Source: Rhyacophila brunnea (lineage: Eukaryota > Arthropoda > Insecta > Trichoptera > Rhyacophilidae). From it: DNA of 64,000 nucleotides. The stretch spans positions 310,001 to 374,000 of the forward strand of contig JAGYXB010001862.1 in NCBI GenBank assembly GCA_022495005.1, written 5' to 3'. Position numbers and translations under genes: made by a program. Below the pieces are notes generated by a model that worked only from the letters and a program-made list of their open reading frames with translations, was not told the origin of the DNA and made no database searches. Position 1 is the stretch's first letter. Every line of letters starts with the position of its first letter. Shown here in pieces: positions 23,314 to 36,129 of this stretch.

Positions 23314-23900
23314 AGAAAGCTGGATAAATTCCTGAATGATTACTGCCGCATACTAACGGGATGCTTGACTCTCGTACTAGACGTGCACATTATGGCTGAA
23401 ATCGCACCACCATCCATAGAGAACTAACTGCAGACGCATACCTATCGCATACCCCAAATGTGTGATAAAAGACACCCACTATCTATAATCTATATGGACA
23501 AACACTAACGCATTCACGTCTGAAATTCAGAATAAGGTTCTTTATGTCATCCAGAGAGATCTTGGAGCCACACACAGCGGAGAGAATAGTGGTATAATAT
23601 AAGTGGCGGTAGAGATGTGACTACACAACCACCTGAGCGAGAATTTACCATCTGGGGGCATGCAGGACTTTGGCAGTTTAGAGGACAATAAATCAGATAT
23701 GAACCAGAATAACTAACATTAATATGATTAAGAGAGAATATTCTGTTGATTCTTCAAACTGCGAATATGACACCGTGAAAATGGCAGACCACGTAATGGT
23801 CTATCTGCTCGATGAAACCAGCTGCACCATTGATGGTATGTTCAAACCCTAGTCAATGACGTGGTATCATGGTAGCCAAGGCATGGTTGGAAAAAGTTTA
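23314..23900 (+). pseudogene. LINE C-terminal region, jockey/R1-like, decayed
   Basis: From 23314 the frame reads RKLDKFLNDYCRILTGCL, then AEIAPPSIEN before a stop. This fits the widely shared 'xVDxxLNxAxRxITGCLxPTPxxxLxxLxxIAPPxIRR' segment of jockey/R1-like non-LTR elements. About 200 bp further, in changed frames, EFTIWGHAGLWQF and then CEYDTVKMADHVMVY (near 23760) sit where the 'TWxxLNRLRTG' and 'CxCGxxxTMDHIVxxCP' segments would be. The correspondence in order supports a single ruined element. The first segment is convincing; the later ones are weaker. Confidence 0.55.
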
Positions 23901-24903
23901 GCTTTAGACGCATCACTCGCATGGACATGACAGAAGAAGAATTACCTGTAACAACTGGGTACCAACTGACACCAACATTTTTTTTACCGTTTCCACTACA
24001 GAAAAATAATGTACCTACAGATCCCACAATGAAAACATTTTGTTATTAAATATTTTACCACATTTTCAACAGCTATTCATAGTGAAAAATTTTTTTTTTT
24101 TGATTACTTAATTATTTGTTAATTACAAATAATACAATGCAGTTCCACCATGAATTGATAGTTAACACTATAAAAGAAAAAAATACAAAAATTAGTAATT
24201 TGGACTAAAATATTCATATTTTAACTATACTATATAGGTACGTATTTATAAAGCGGCATGTGAATATTTTTTACGTCGCACTTAAGATTTGAACCCGAAA
24301 CATTTTGCTACGACGAGCTTCTTGCTTTAAAAGGTTATATTTCAAGTTTATTCTTATAATAACAAAAACTACGTATTATGTAGGTATATCAAATGCAAAA
24401 CAATGTGTGAAGTTTAAATTACCATAACCTTCTCGGTTAGAATGTGCTGAGCGAGTTTTTATTATGAAATTTATTATGAACTGATCTTGCGTCACTAATT
24501 AACAGATAGGTAAGTACCTAAATAATAGTACTTAAACGCAATCATATTAGAATCGATTGAATAAAACATGAAAAAAGTAAACTTCGAAATTTATAATATA
24601 ACGTTTTTTGGTTTCGCTACCTGCCACCGTGTGGCGCTAGTTAGTATTTAAAGCTATTTTGTAAAATCCGGCGAACGTAAGAAAGAACTATACAAATAAC
24701 ATTTACAATCCGAATATACACTTCTGCAAAGTTTTGTTTAACGAATGCTAGACAATAATGCCATAATATAATATAATATGCTGTACGCATATCAGAATAC
24801 AAAAACACATATTATTTTCTAATATATTTATGTAAAAATACTAAAGCTACTTATAAGTTTTAATAACTAATAAAATCAGTTAAAAATAAGTATATATTAG
24901 TTA
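23901..24903. other. AT-rich non-coding stretch
   Basis: No gene or repeat recognised. Confidence 0.6.
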
Positions 24904-25522
24904 CAGGGGGGGCAAACTGCGGCCCACGGGCCGCGTGTGGCCCACCGGGTATTTTTTTCGGCCCGCCATTATTAATTGTACTTCTGATTACGAATAACTT
25001 AATTTAAAAAAAAAAATATTGACAATAGATTAAAATTTGTTTAGAAATAGTACGCGATTGATTTTCAATAGATATTGATAGTGTACCGACAGAATTACAA
25101 CTTGAGATTATTGTTTTGCAGTGTGACACTGATTTAAGAGAAATGCATCGTCGTGAAGAAATCTCCAAATTTTACAATGCCCTTAAAGATGATGCAAGAA
25201 AAATGTTCGTTATTTTTGGATCAACCTATATATGTGAACAAACATTTTCGATCATGAACCTCAATAAAAATTCTTTACGATCAAAAATCTCCGATGCCCA
25301 TTTACAAGCAGTTTTGAGAATATCAACTACAAAATTAACACCTGAATTTAAAAAAATGTTAAATATGTAGAACAGTTTCATTCTTCTCATTATTTTTTTT
25401 GTAATGTTTATTTTTCGTGATAATAAATAGTGTATATCTAAAAATGTTATTTTACTTGCGGCCCGCCGCTCATTTTGAATTCTTGAATTTGGCCCTCCAT
25501 CTAAAAAGTTTGCCCCCCCCTG
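24904..25522 (+). mobile_element. Short hAT element with transposase 3' end
   Basis: The ends CAGGGGGGGCAAACT and AGTTTGCCCCCCCCTG are inverted copies differing by one G/C. Both are followed inward by GCGGCCC/GGGCCGC and CGGCCCGCC words, typical of hAT elements. The sequence AGTTA flanks both sides (24899-24903 and 25523-25527), shorter than the 8 bp expected for hAT, so the flank has probably changed. The element keeps only the last third of its transposase and is non-autonomous. Confidence 0.85.
25062..25370 (+). pseudogene. hAT transposase C-terminus (ZBED5/GTF2IRD2-like)
   Basis: The frame is open from after a stop at 25059-25061 to TAG at 25368-25370. It begins FSIDIDSVPTELQLEIIVLQ and continues through FYNALKDDARK, FGSTYICEQTFSIMNLNK, LRSKISDAHLQAVLRI. 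These match the C-terminal dimerisation region of the hAT family related to ZBED5 and GTF2IRD2, in particular the CEQTFS motif and the LRSKxxDxHLQxxLRI segment. No start codon, zinc finger or catalytic first half is present. Between REEISKFYNAL and FVIFGSTY a few residues are missing compared with family members I remember. The frame is unbroken, suggesting a fairly young copy. Confidence 0.85.
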
Positions 25523-26690
25523 AGTTAATACCTCCCTAGGTACAATAATTAGATAAGTAAACAAAATACAAGTTATCTTTCATAATATCACTAAATAAAT
25601 ATCGGATAGGTACGTAAAATTCTTATTTGTTATAGGACTATAAGTAAGTAGGTACCTAATGTTTTGCCAATGTTAATTATTTATAATAAACATACGTAAT
25701 ACACACCTACATAATAATAATAATAATAATAATAATAATGCACGATTCGGTAAGACCTTAAAGCTTATTGAATTGGACCTCGTTAAAATCATAATTGTGT
25801 TACTTAATAATTAAGCCATTGCAGGGTGCATATTCCAGTGAGCTTTTTAAAGAAAGCTGTAGTTACCACATGTGTATACACACCGCTCCGTAGTTATAAT
25901 CAATGAATGGTCGTAGGATACGTCAGTACGCGCAAATGGGTTAAATTCTGTTTTAAGATTTAACGTGACTGCTAGAATAGGTCCCTATACCAATAAATAA
26001 AGTTAGTGCTGGGTTAGATATGTATTAAATTAAGTGTTATAATGAAATGATTCATAATTTATTCATACCACTATACGGAGAAAATAATTTGTTTAGATTG
26101 TAGCTATTGTTGAAATATTTCTATTAAAAATAGCGATTCAGAGACAGGCCTCGCCTCGCTAAGCCCCGCGTCGTTCTCTCTTCAAATGAAAGCCATTTAA
26201 AAGGAAGAGGTGTCGAAATAATGCGTGGATATTTATTTTGTGTATTGCTTTTGTCAGCAAATACAATTTTCAGCGCACCCACTTCACCTTTGTTCGTGTG
26301 TGTTTGTATAAGCTTATATGAAGTTGATAGGCAGGCTTCATACAGTGTGACGATCTAGCTGACGAGACCCCCCAATCTCCCCAAATTGAGATGTGAAAAT
26401 GATGTCATTTGAATATGTCAATATTACAATGGATGTATATAGGGTTGCAAAATTATAACGAGGGTCGCCGAAAGTAGCTTGTCATTCTTTTTTAGACTGT
26501 TTAGTCACTTTGAAAATCAAATTCCTTGATTTGGATTGTAAGAATTTGTTGACCATATTGAATATATTAAAAAAAAAATGTTATAAGATTAGGGCAAACA
26601 ACGGTCGTACAATTTATTTCACATCGATGATAGATAACAATGAATACAAAATAGACATAATTAAGATGGTGGCTAAATACATTATAATGT
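25523..26690. other. AT-rich stretch with AAT microsatellite and a small GC block
   Basis: (AAT)n at 25711-25739. A GC-richer patch near 26140-26230 holds nothing recognised. The open frame at 26510-26692 is unknown. Confidence 0.5.
25711..25739 (+). repeat. (AAT)n microsatellite
   Basis: Nine or more uninterrupted ATA/AAT units. Confidence 0.95.
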
Positions 26691-26694
26691 AGAC

Positions 26695-26860
26695 TTGTGT
26701 AGAATGTGTTTTACTTTTTTGAAAAAAAAAAGATTTTTTCTATTGGCTATATTTTCTCATGAGTATTTTCAGAATTATGTATGTTCAATAATTGGAATGG
26801 TACATTCTTAAATCTTGTAAAGTATTCGTTGAATAAAAGAAATAGTTAATTAAAATTATT
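26695..26860 (+). repeat. Dispersed repeat family C, copy without head
   Basis: GTTTTACTTTTTTGAAAA..AAGATTTTTTCTA and a following ATTTTCAGAATTATGTATGTT recur at 27099-27165. Its distal part ACATTCTTAAATCTTGTAAAGTATTCGTT recurs at 41830-41860. Three partial copies define a family of unknown type. Confidence 0.45.
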
Positions 26861-27039
26861 AGCAAGTTCGAGTAAGTCACAACACAAAATATTGGAGTGA
26901 TCCGTGACGTCGGTTAGTAATTAAAAATAATAAATACCTTATTTAATTTAGAATACAAATATCGATCGCCTACAGTAACTAAATTTGGAGAGCCCTTATG
27001 AGCAGGTATTAAAAATGCCAATAGTTAAAATTTGTCGCT

Positions 27040-27170
27040 ATTAGCATGGCAGTTGTAGCGTAGTAGTAATGCACAGGGCGCAGATCGATCCTGCCGGGTG
27101 TCTTACTTTTTTCGAAAATAAGATTTTTTCTAGAGTGTTTTCAGAATTAGGTATATGTATGTTATGTAAT
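27040..27170 (+). mobile_element. Dispersed repeat family C with tRNA-like head
   Basis: TTGTAGCGTAGTAGTAATGCA and GCGCAGATCGATCCTGCC have the spacing and sense of decayed pol III A and B boxes. They are directly followed by the family body shared with 26705-26790. A tRNA-derived SINE is therefore likely, but no target duplication was resolved. Confidence 0.4.
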
Positions 27171-29789
27171 GTAGATTTTAACTCATCAATACCTAGGTAC
27201 ATATTTATTGAAAACGTTAGCTTGTATGTACCTACCTACACAATTTTTATAAAACGAAATATAATAATTACGTAAATATCTAACCAATTAACTAAACAAA
27301 AGCAATTAGGTACATAGCTTCTTTACCTGCCTAGGATATAGCAAAAGGTAGAAGTAACTAGTAAGAAACCTCGTCTATACAGTCTAGATTCCAGAACCAC
27401 TCATCATAATCCGACGCTGTTATTCAATCAATGCACATGCTTGGAGCTAGAGACTAGACCTAATTGATATAACAAAAAGGTAACCATATAGTAAGATACT
27501 TTTAAAAAAAGTTCCAAATTTTAATAGTAGGAAGTTTTAATTTTTGTTTTATATAGGTATTTCATATTATGTTTTATTCGTACTGTCGTTATTAGAGAGA
27601 AAACTGGGTAGTTGCAGTCGTTTTATTTATAATCCGTTGATGTAAAAATAAGTAAAGTATTTAAAAGCACTGTCGTTTAAAAAATGCAATACTTAATATT
27701 ATTTAAACGCACATGACTTTGGTAATCACACGGCGGCTAAAGCAAGCCGGCTCAGGCATTAACGTAGGGCGCGAGGACTCGACTCCCTGGAGGCATTTAT
27801 TTGTCACAGAAACGGTTATCAAATATTCAAGCTACCGACTCTCGCGTAGATGTTCACCCCGCTCTCCCCTATATCACCCTTCATCCCGCTACGGCCCTGG
27901 ATTAAATGACTTAAGCATACAATAATATGCAAATGACTTACTGTACGCTTGCCAGAGGAAAATACTAATATTTTTAAGTGATTAATAAATTTTCGCAAGC
28001 GTATTTTTAAGCGTTGGGATTAAAATAACGTTTAAAAGACTTATTTATTGTATTCAATTACTTATAAGCCATTTTTAGACTTAGCTTCTAAACAACGTAC
28101 CCATCTCCCTGAATTGCTATACTTAGATAAGTATTTTTTTATATTTTACATACTTATTAGAAAAATTATTATACAGTCACTAACTAGAATTATTATTTAG
28201 GGCTTTACCTTTATTGGGAGAATATAATTTTTGCAGTAGGTGAAGGTGGATGAGCGTTGGAGGAGTGATGTGTGGAACTGAAGTCTGCAGATGATGTAGA
28301 TTGCGTGTTTATTTACGAGTTTGATAGAAGTACACTGATACAGTGATACCATGATACAATATAACAGAGAGGTAGGTATTATTGTTCGAGGCACTAAGTT
28401 CTCTTGCAAGATGTGGAGTGAGTTAACGATGTGACATTTTTTGTTCGATCGTTATAGCCTTTTTATTTAACCCAACACGGTTAAAATAAAAGCATAATTA
28501 GTATCCAAGGCTTTTGGTGAGAAAAACATTTTATTATAATGTTACTGAGGTGAAAAACTCCTTACTTGCAAGAAGTAATTTGACTCTGTGAATTTTGAAT
28601 GCAAAAGAAAGTATGCAAAATACAACTAATTTTTTGCCTTTCTCACCAAGTCAGCGTTATACAAAACTGATGACGGCCTATGAATCATAAAATACATAAA
28701 TGACAATTAAATAAATGATATTTATCTGTTGACAGACACATATATACATTTGCGTATTTTGATATCTAAATATTTGCCAATTTTAAATTATCTATCTATT
28801 CTGTACGACATTTAATACCTCTTTTTCTGGCTTTAAAAATATACGTATTTTAGCCACGTGTGACTTTTCACTTAGTATACAATATAAATGAGCCAGTTGT
28901 CTTATCACCTAGGTTCTAGGTAAGTATATACTGGTGTATAAGTATATACCACCAATTCCAATATAATATTTTTGCTTATCCTCCTTAGGACTTGTCCATA
29001 AATCTGATAATTCTTCCACACCATTTACCATTCGATTTAATCAGGACTGGCTTTTTTCTGTCAAGAAGTATAGTAAGAAGTAGAAAAAAAGTGTAGGCAG
29101 TACTTTTATTTAGCAAAAAATCTTCAAAATAAGTACCCTCTCATAGATAGCATTATGTGATTTAGATAGGTAGATAGTAGATACATACATTAGACGTTAT
29201 TAAATTCGTTTATTTTGTGGACGTAGTAGTTTAAATTGATTAAATCGTTAGGCAAATATCCTGAATAAATGGAAAGTTCTAGAGTTGCGTGATGTAGAAT
29301 ATAAAACGAGGCAAATAATGTTTAAGGCGTCTTAGCAGGAAAGTGTGACGTCAAAACGATGTGAACAAACGACGCCAAATCGAATTAACTCGTTATGTGT
29401 TTAGCGGGTTGAAAATGTACAAATTTTCTTACAATACAATCCTCCAATTTGAACTTCTTGTATGGTAGGTATGTTTTGTATTTTAACTAGTAGGTATGTT
29501 GTCAAAATACAAAGGAACACAGGCAACATGTTTGAAAGGTTTGTTGGAAAATGCATCACATAATGATATCTCTTTACTGAAGTGACTGAATTAAATTGTG
29601 TATTGGTATTAAACCGGAAGTGGATTTGAAATGCGGTTATATTCACCACCCGCCAATTTTTATATTTGATATTAATACGATATAAATGTAAAAGTCATCG
29701 TCATGGACCAAGGTTTTGAAGCAGGTTAATTTATGACCGTAAGGCAATGACATTATTATGGACGAAGCATCTGGAAAAAAATGACACTC
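27171..29789. other. Non-coding stretch
   Basis: A GC-richer patch at 27725-27910 (CGGCGGC, GGGCGCGAGGACTCGACTCC) has a 70-codon frame with no recognisable domain. An imperfect inverted pair, GCTTTTGGTGAGAAAAA / TTTTGCCTTTCTCACCAAG, lies at 28510-28650. Confidence 0.45.
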
Positions 29790-29998
29790 ACTTTTTTGTC
29801 GGGTCTGCCGAATGGCATAATCTGTTCTAACGCCATTACAATAAAGGTGATATTGCTATAAACTCCCCATGCTTTTTGTCGAGTCTGCTGAATGGTTCGG
29901 TTCGAACGGGTTAGCTCAAATGAACATTGACAGTAGAAACACTGTTCTAACGCCATCACAATAAATGTGATATTGCTATAAATTCCCGATGCGTTATA
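29790..29998. repeat. Diverged tandem duplication
   Basis: TTTTTGTCGGGTCTGCCGAATGG at 29794 and CTGTTCTAACGCCATTACAATAAAGGTGATATTGCTATAAACTCCC are repeated at 29874 and 29941 with a few changes. The second unit has about 45 extra bases between the two blocks. The minus-strand frame 29756-30004 shows the same peptide twice, but no known protein. Confidence 0.8.
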
Positions 29999-32900
29999 TC
30001 GCATAATGGAAATTGCGTGACGTCTACCTATACATGTGCGAATGTCACTATGCGCGAATTTACTTGCTAGCTACTGTATTGAGTGCGTTGTCCATTAATA
30101 ATCTCATTGTCGTAAGGAAATAAAACTTTAATAAAAATATTGCGTAAATATTGAGAGCACGTTATACTAACGTAACACACTTCAATACATAGTATTAAAT
30201 AACACATGTTTAACACATGTTTAAGTTTATCCTATATGTTTATATGGTTTAAATCCATATACTGTTATACCTACCACACCTGATATTAATAATTTGATTG
30301 AGTGCTCTACTAATATGATTTCAAAAATAAATTATTCTATTTAGAGTCCTAAACGTGCTTGACGGTTTTCTCAAAATAACGGAATATAGAGGTAACCGAC
30401 TTTAAAACTGTAGCCTGATAAATAAGTATAGATTTATAGTTTAACTAGTTGATAAGTATAGAAAAAGCATAAGTACATAGTTTACTATTAGTATCTAGCT
30501 ATTTCTACGTACCTACTTAGAGTTATGCCTAATGCACTTCTCGTGTAAGTGTTTCAGCATAAAAAGGGACGACCAGTCCGGAATGTATTAATTGTCATAT
30601 AGAAATATTCGCATTGTCTAGTGTCAAATAAGTGTGCATGTTGGCTATGCAGGAGGGTGAGAAAGTCTGAGTGCTCAAAACGAACATGTGGATAATTTTT
30701 CACGCTCAGATGTGTGCCCCTTCTCCTGTTCTGTTTATTACACGGATCACTGGACGTCACTGCAAACAATGAAAGATTGAAACAAAACAGCTATGCATAT
30801 TGTTCCGGCGCAATGTAAACAATTTTATTTCGTTTTAATTTATCTTTATCATCATCGATACACTGATATATGAAGGCACCCTCCGGCTCATTTTACTCTT
30901 ATCGGCCCAGATATATATGCTGTCACGTACATCTGTCAAGCACCTATAGTTGATCCAGCTAGTAATGATTATTATTTTTTGCTATTTTATTTGCGATTAC
31001 TATTTCACCAACTTAGCCACCTTTATCAGTTCACGTACTCTACTTTGCCTCCTTATCCATCGATATTTCTTGTGATATTTCTGGGTTATGTCCAACATTC
31101 ATATTTTCATGTCAAGTTGTGCTACGTATAATTTTCGAATTTTAGAGATGTGACTACTGATAGCATACATTGGTTGAAGACTTTACTCATACCCATGGTT
31201 GTCCTTTTATCTATTCCTATAATTTGTGACATTTTTGCGTGCATGCAACATAAATACATGCATCTGTACCTACATGCCACGTTGTATGATTTTAAATCCT
31301 ATTGACAATTCATAATGGGGGGGTGTATTTTTTTCCCTTTCAGTTTTTCAGTTTGCACCTGACTGTCTGAACGCTCATCTTGAAATCCGTGGGTTCCAAA
31401 GTCGAATCCAGGGACTCTATCAAATCACTTGTTGTTTTCTCGATGTGTGTTTGAATCCATAACACGAACTCAATAAGTTGCGTAAATGCTATTTATTCTC
31501 CAAGAAAATTATAATATTTGGAGGGTAAATAGTAATTTATCTTTTTACTAATGGTAAAATGTACTTGCCAATTTATTTGTTTCTTTATTAAAAGTAGATG
31601 GAAAATAACATTACGATCGGTATTGAAATAATTGAATAATTATCATAAAATGTCTCCTATGTTCTTTGTAGCTCGTTCTCCCCTAACACTATTGAAGAAA
31701 TTAAATTTGTTTCATTACTCGCCGAAATTGAAATTAAAGTCTCAATTATTTTATAGGCGATATTAACCCCATGCAACTGGGAGATTTTGCAAAGACCATA
31801 CACATATTTTTTAACCATACAATAGAGGATTCATAATCAGAATAGTCTTTGAAATTGTTTTTTTTCCATACTAAATTGTTGTTTACTAATATTTGATTCT
31901 CGCATTTCTCACTGTGGAGGATCCTCCTTTTAAATACCCTAGTTATATTTCTCCGGTAATCCTTGCATTCCCCTGCTTTCCTGCATTCTTCACCTGGGCG
32001 GGTGTAGGCTACCAATCTCCGCGCCGACTCTCGAAGCTTACGTTGACGATAGATGTTTTCAAATGATATTTTTTCCTTTCCACAATGTGGCCAAAGAGCT
32101 GTAGAACTCCATGAAATCCTACTATTCTACGTACCTACCTATTTTAAATTCGATTAATGATACAGCCTGTTAACGACATGTAAAAAATTAATGCATCTGA
32201 ATTAACAAATCAGATTATTGATTTTCGAGTGTTCTACAATGTATATCTATCCTCTCCACAATTTTTATTATATACATAAGTACTGAGTGATTGGTTTACA
32301 ACCAATCTTCAAAATAAGTCTGATAAAATTAATGATCTCTCTCTCTCTTTACTGGATTTATATTCTCTTAGTGAAACTAAAATTGTGAAAAAGAATTGAT
32401 CAACCAACGTAACCTTTCCTTTTATTAATTGACTATATAATCTGGTGTTGGTCTTGGCCGCCATGATTTGACCAACCTATTGGGTCCATTGAAATGAAAT
32501 GAGTTTTTTCAGACCCGAGAATAAAACCACTCAAGACCTATAACTCCACAAGCGGATATGTTACCGCTCACCCACTACAAGCCGATGAAATTATAATACA
32601 TAATATATTGAAACAAAAATTTACACCTGGTATTATAATGATGGAATAGCATTTGGAAGTAAAATATTTTTTTTATAGTAGGTATATGTTTATTGTCCAC
32701 TCTTGAGAAAATGATGAACAGTTTACTTAATCATTATAAGTACTGTATAGAAACATAACAAGCAAAAAATGTTTAAATTTTCCATATAAAAGTTACACAT
32801 ATGAAAATATCGTTCAGCTTAGATATTAGATTAATTTTATCACGGTGATATTATTATGAAAACAAAAACATGTTTCTCAGTTTCCGAATATGTATATTAC

Positions 32901-33975
32901 ATTATGTGCAGAAAATGAGGAAAATATTTGATGTTTTGAAGAGGATTATAAATTAAAATGTAGTCTATAACACAATAATGTCAACAAAAAATTAATATAT
33001 AGTAATTTATAGGTAGTTGTTTGCGATCTGACTTTAGGGAATTTGATACAATTTTAAGAGGTGGTTATAAAATGAATATCATGCAGAACGTTGCATTGTG
33101 TCGTTAGACTCCCAATAGCAATTTGTTAATTCCTTTGGGACGCAGGGATACTTAGGCACTAGACATTCTTGTTTCTAGTAGACATTTAAATCGATTTTGT
33201 CATTTTGTGATGTTATATTAGGTTTATTGGTAGGCATGGTATGAATTTAAATTGTCAGAGAGAAACAAAATGAAGGAATTTTAGGATAATATGCAATATT
33301 ATTATATTAGTTATCCATAACATCAATAGAAGTATAGTGATTGGTTTTAAAAAATGCATGATTAAAAATGAAAGTAGGTAAGTGTTTTACCTAAATACAC
33401 CTTTATTTAGATACTTAGAAAAATATATCCATGATAAATACCTACACAAGGGAAAGAATAATGAAATACATTCGTATATTATAGGTTCCTCAAAAACGTA
33501 AGTTTACAAAAATATATATTACCTAGTACATATTACAGGTAAATACAAGATATAATTCAATATGTATTGGTGGCATATTGGTGTTTTACATTAATATGTG
33601 CGACATGGGATCCGTTCATCGTATCTAATATTTCTAGCCTAATGGTGAAATATAGCCGACTGCAAAGTTGACATGGAAAAAAAAAATTATAGGATTTATA
33701 ATATCTCTATGCCGTCTCCAATACCCTACTGCAATATGAGTGAAACGTATATTACGATTTCCAAAATCTGCAACGATTTCATCAGATAGGTAGGTATGTT
33801 AGAGTAATTTACAATAGCAAGTAATGTTATTATATGATAGAGAAAAGGTGGTAGAATTTTCGATCAGTAGGTAACGATTATGGTAAAAAATGAACTTTGG
33901 TACTTTTTTGAATAAATCTTCGAATAAATAAGAAGGTAGATATATTATTATGTAAAATAAGTAAGTGGAAAATTC
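29999..33975. other. AT-rich non-coding stretch
   Basis: No gene recognised. AACACATGTTT is repeated twice in tandem near 30202-30223. A CT microsatellite of modest length lies near 32336. The minus-strand frame 31746-32015 (89 codons, with two CxxxxxC-like spacings) is unrecognised. Confidence 0.55.
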
Positions 33976-34189
33976 GGTACTGTTGGGTTATCAGGAATAC
34001 AGCGGAAAACACATTTTGAAAATAGCCGATAAACTGGATTATTTGTTAGGTTAACCTAACCAAACCTAACTTAACCTAACCTTACCCAACCTAACCTAAC
34101 CTTAACTAAACCAAACTAACAAATAATCCAGTATATCGGGTATTTTCAAAATGTGTTTTTCGCTGTATTCCTGATAACCAAACAGTACC
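33976..34189. mobile_element. Foldback with TTAGG-type telomeric core
   Basis: The left arm (33976-34047) GGTACTGTTGGGTTATCAGG...CTGGATTATTTGTTAG is mirrored by the right arm (34115-34189) CTAACAAATAATCCAG...CCTGATAACCAAACAGTACC with few mismatches. The core 34048-34114 is a degenerate C-rich run with five exact CCTAA units plus variants (CTTAA, CCAAA). (TTAGG)n is the common arthropod telomere repeat. A target duplication is not evident. Confidence 0.85.
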
Positions 34190-34345
34190 AGATAGGTGCT
34201 GTTAAAATATAGCCTTTATTGCAACAATTACAAACATCTTGTTTTAATTGTTACAACAAGTGCTAATACTTTGATACAAACCTACCCTAAGTTTGATAAT
34301 ATTTATCACTTTAGCAGTCGATGAGTAGGTATAGAATATACCCAA
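34190..34345 (+). mobile_element. Half copy of the 45-kb palindromic element
   Basis: AGATAGGTGCTGTTAAAATATAG, then GTTACAACAAGTGCTAATACTTTGATACAAACCTACCCTAAGTTTGATAATATTTATCACTTT and GTCGATGAG-TAGGTATAGAATATACCC match the right arm of the element at 44976-45281. The match begins at exactly the palindrome centre; on its other side here is the TTAGG foldback. No left arm. Confidence 0.8.
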
Positions 34346-36129
34346 TGATTATCTTAATTAATTACAAAGCTGGTTTCCTTTCCATTGGCGAAATTAGGAA
34401 TATCTTTGATAACGAACTTGTAACAATTTTTCATATGACTCATAGACAGATCAGTAGTTTAAAATATTTTTATGATTTTGTCTAAATAAGTATAATTCTG
34501 AGAATTTTCATAATTAAGTGTTTTCATAAATAAGAATTTACCATTTTTATAAAATTTTGTGAATACATACTATTATTTAATATATATTTGTTAAATTAAT
34601 ACTTTTTATAATATCGTGTGAGGGCAATTAATACGTTTCAAATGTAGAAAGGGATGTGTCGTATAACTATTATATAACTAGTAGGTATTGATTATTATTT
34701 CTAAGTAGATCACCTTTTTTACAAAACATATAAGGGAATATCCAGGGAATACAGAATAATTAATGGAAAATGAAATATCTAACGGGTGTGGAGTAACAGG
34801 CAACCAATCTCGAGTGTGGAATAATATAGGATAAACATAAACATGTGTAAAGAATACGTCATTCTAAACTTGTCCTTTGTTCTGACAACTGCTCTCGGTT
34901 TATGCTGTGACGCTTATTCCATATTAGTGTATTTGAAGGTTGCAACACATACTATGGCACTTCTATAATGTGTGTTTAATTTTCGTAGGACACTCACACA
35001 TTCAAAACCCTATTTCAAAACGTAGTGTATATGTGGTGTACCTATAGTCTATCAGAATTATATTTATTAATTTGTTCTATGTTAATACCGTTATAAGGTA
35101 AGTACATTAATATAACAGGTATTAAAAAAACGTTCATCTGTCTAGAATATTTTTCTATTACATTTATATGTAGCAAAGAGAAAATGCATAACACATATAA
35201 AATAAGTTGACGACGCACCACTGACTGAATATCTCTAACTAGAAGCTAGCCGAATGCGACACCTAAAAATCCAAATTGAATCATGCGGCGAGGGAATTGC
35301 GCTATTATGTTATTAAAGACTGCGCAGGGCGCGACCCCAAACAAGTGAATTTAAAAAACCCTCCCCCAGTCTGCAGGAACATATTCTACTTTATGATGGT
35401 GTGACTGATTTTATTATAGAGTCTATTGTATGCGACGGAGCTTTTTTCTCTCCTGTCAAAATTGTGAGCGGACAAGTGTTTGATATATTAATTATGGATG
35501 TAAGTCAAATTGTTTTCTGCTGTATTCACTCTGCTCACCCCTAATTTTATAGAAAAGGTTTTTGGTGAATTGTTTAAATTATGTAAATTAGATTGTCGGA
35601 TTATTTTTCAATTTTTAATATTCGCAGTTGGAATATCTGATATTTATTTAGGAAAGCTATTTTATTATTAAGTGATTGTCCTATATATAGGTAGGTACCT
35701 ACGTTTATAGACGCTACCTACTTTGTTATATAATTATAAAATCGATACTGTTGATTTATCAAATAAATTACATTATTTATATTAGTTTAGCTATGTAATA
35801 ACCAAAAATATGTATTTTCTCACTATATTATTGCAAGAATGTTCGTATGTTTAATAAGTAGGTACCCATAGTAATTATATTTGTCTCACCACAATGTTTG
35901 TGTAAATAAGTACTAAAAATTAAAAAAAAACCGAGGTAATAGTGTTTTTAATTTATGTAATATTAAACACCGATATACTTAATAGTCATCAACTAAATTG
36001 ATCGCCTTTGAAGGATTTAGCTTATTACTTAGTGTAAACTTCAATTTAGTTCAAAAAAAGTTTTATGCATTTTTTGTTAAAATTAGATTTAAGAAATGAA
36101 TCTGTTTATCTGTCACGATAAAGCTGGCC
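34346..36129. other. Non-coding stretch with one GC-richer patch
   Basis: The patch at 35220-35370 (GCATGCGGCGAG, GCGCAGGGCGCGACCCC) has no frame or match. The rest is AT-rich. Confidence 0.5.

Noticed and set aside
31746..32015. 89-codon minus frame with cysteines as a LINE or zinc-finger fragment
   Set aside because: The cysteine spacing fits no finger I know and no reverse-transcriptase motif is visible.
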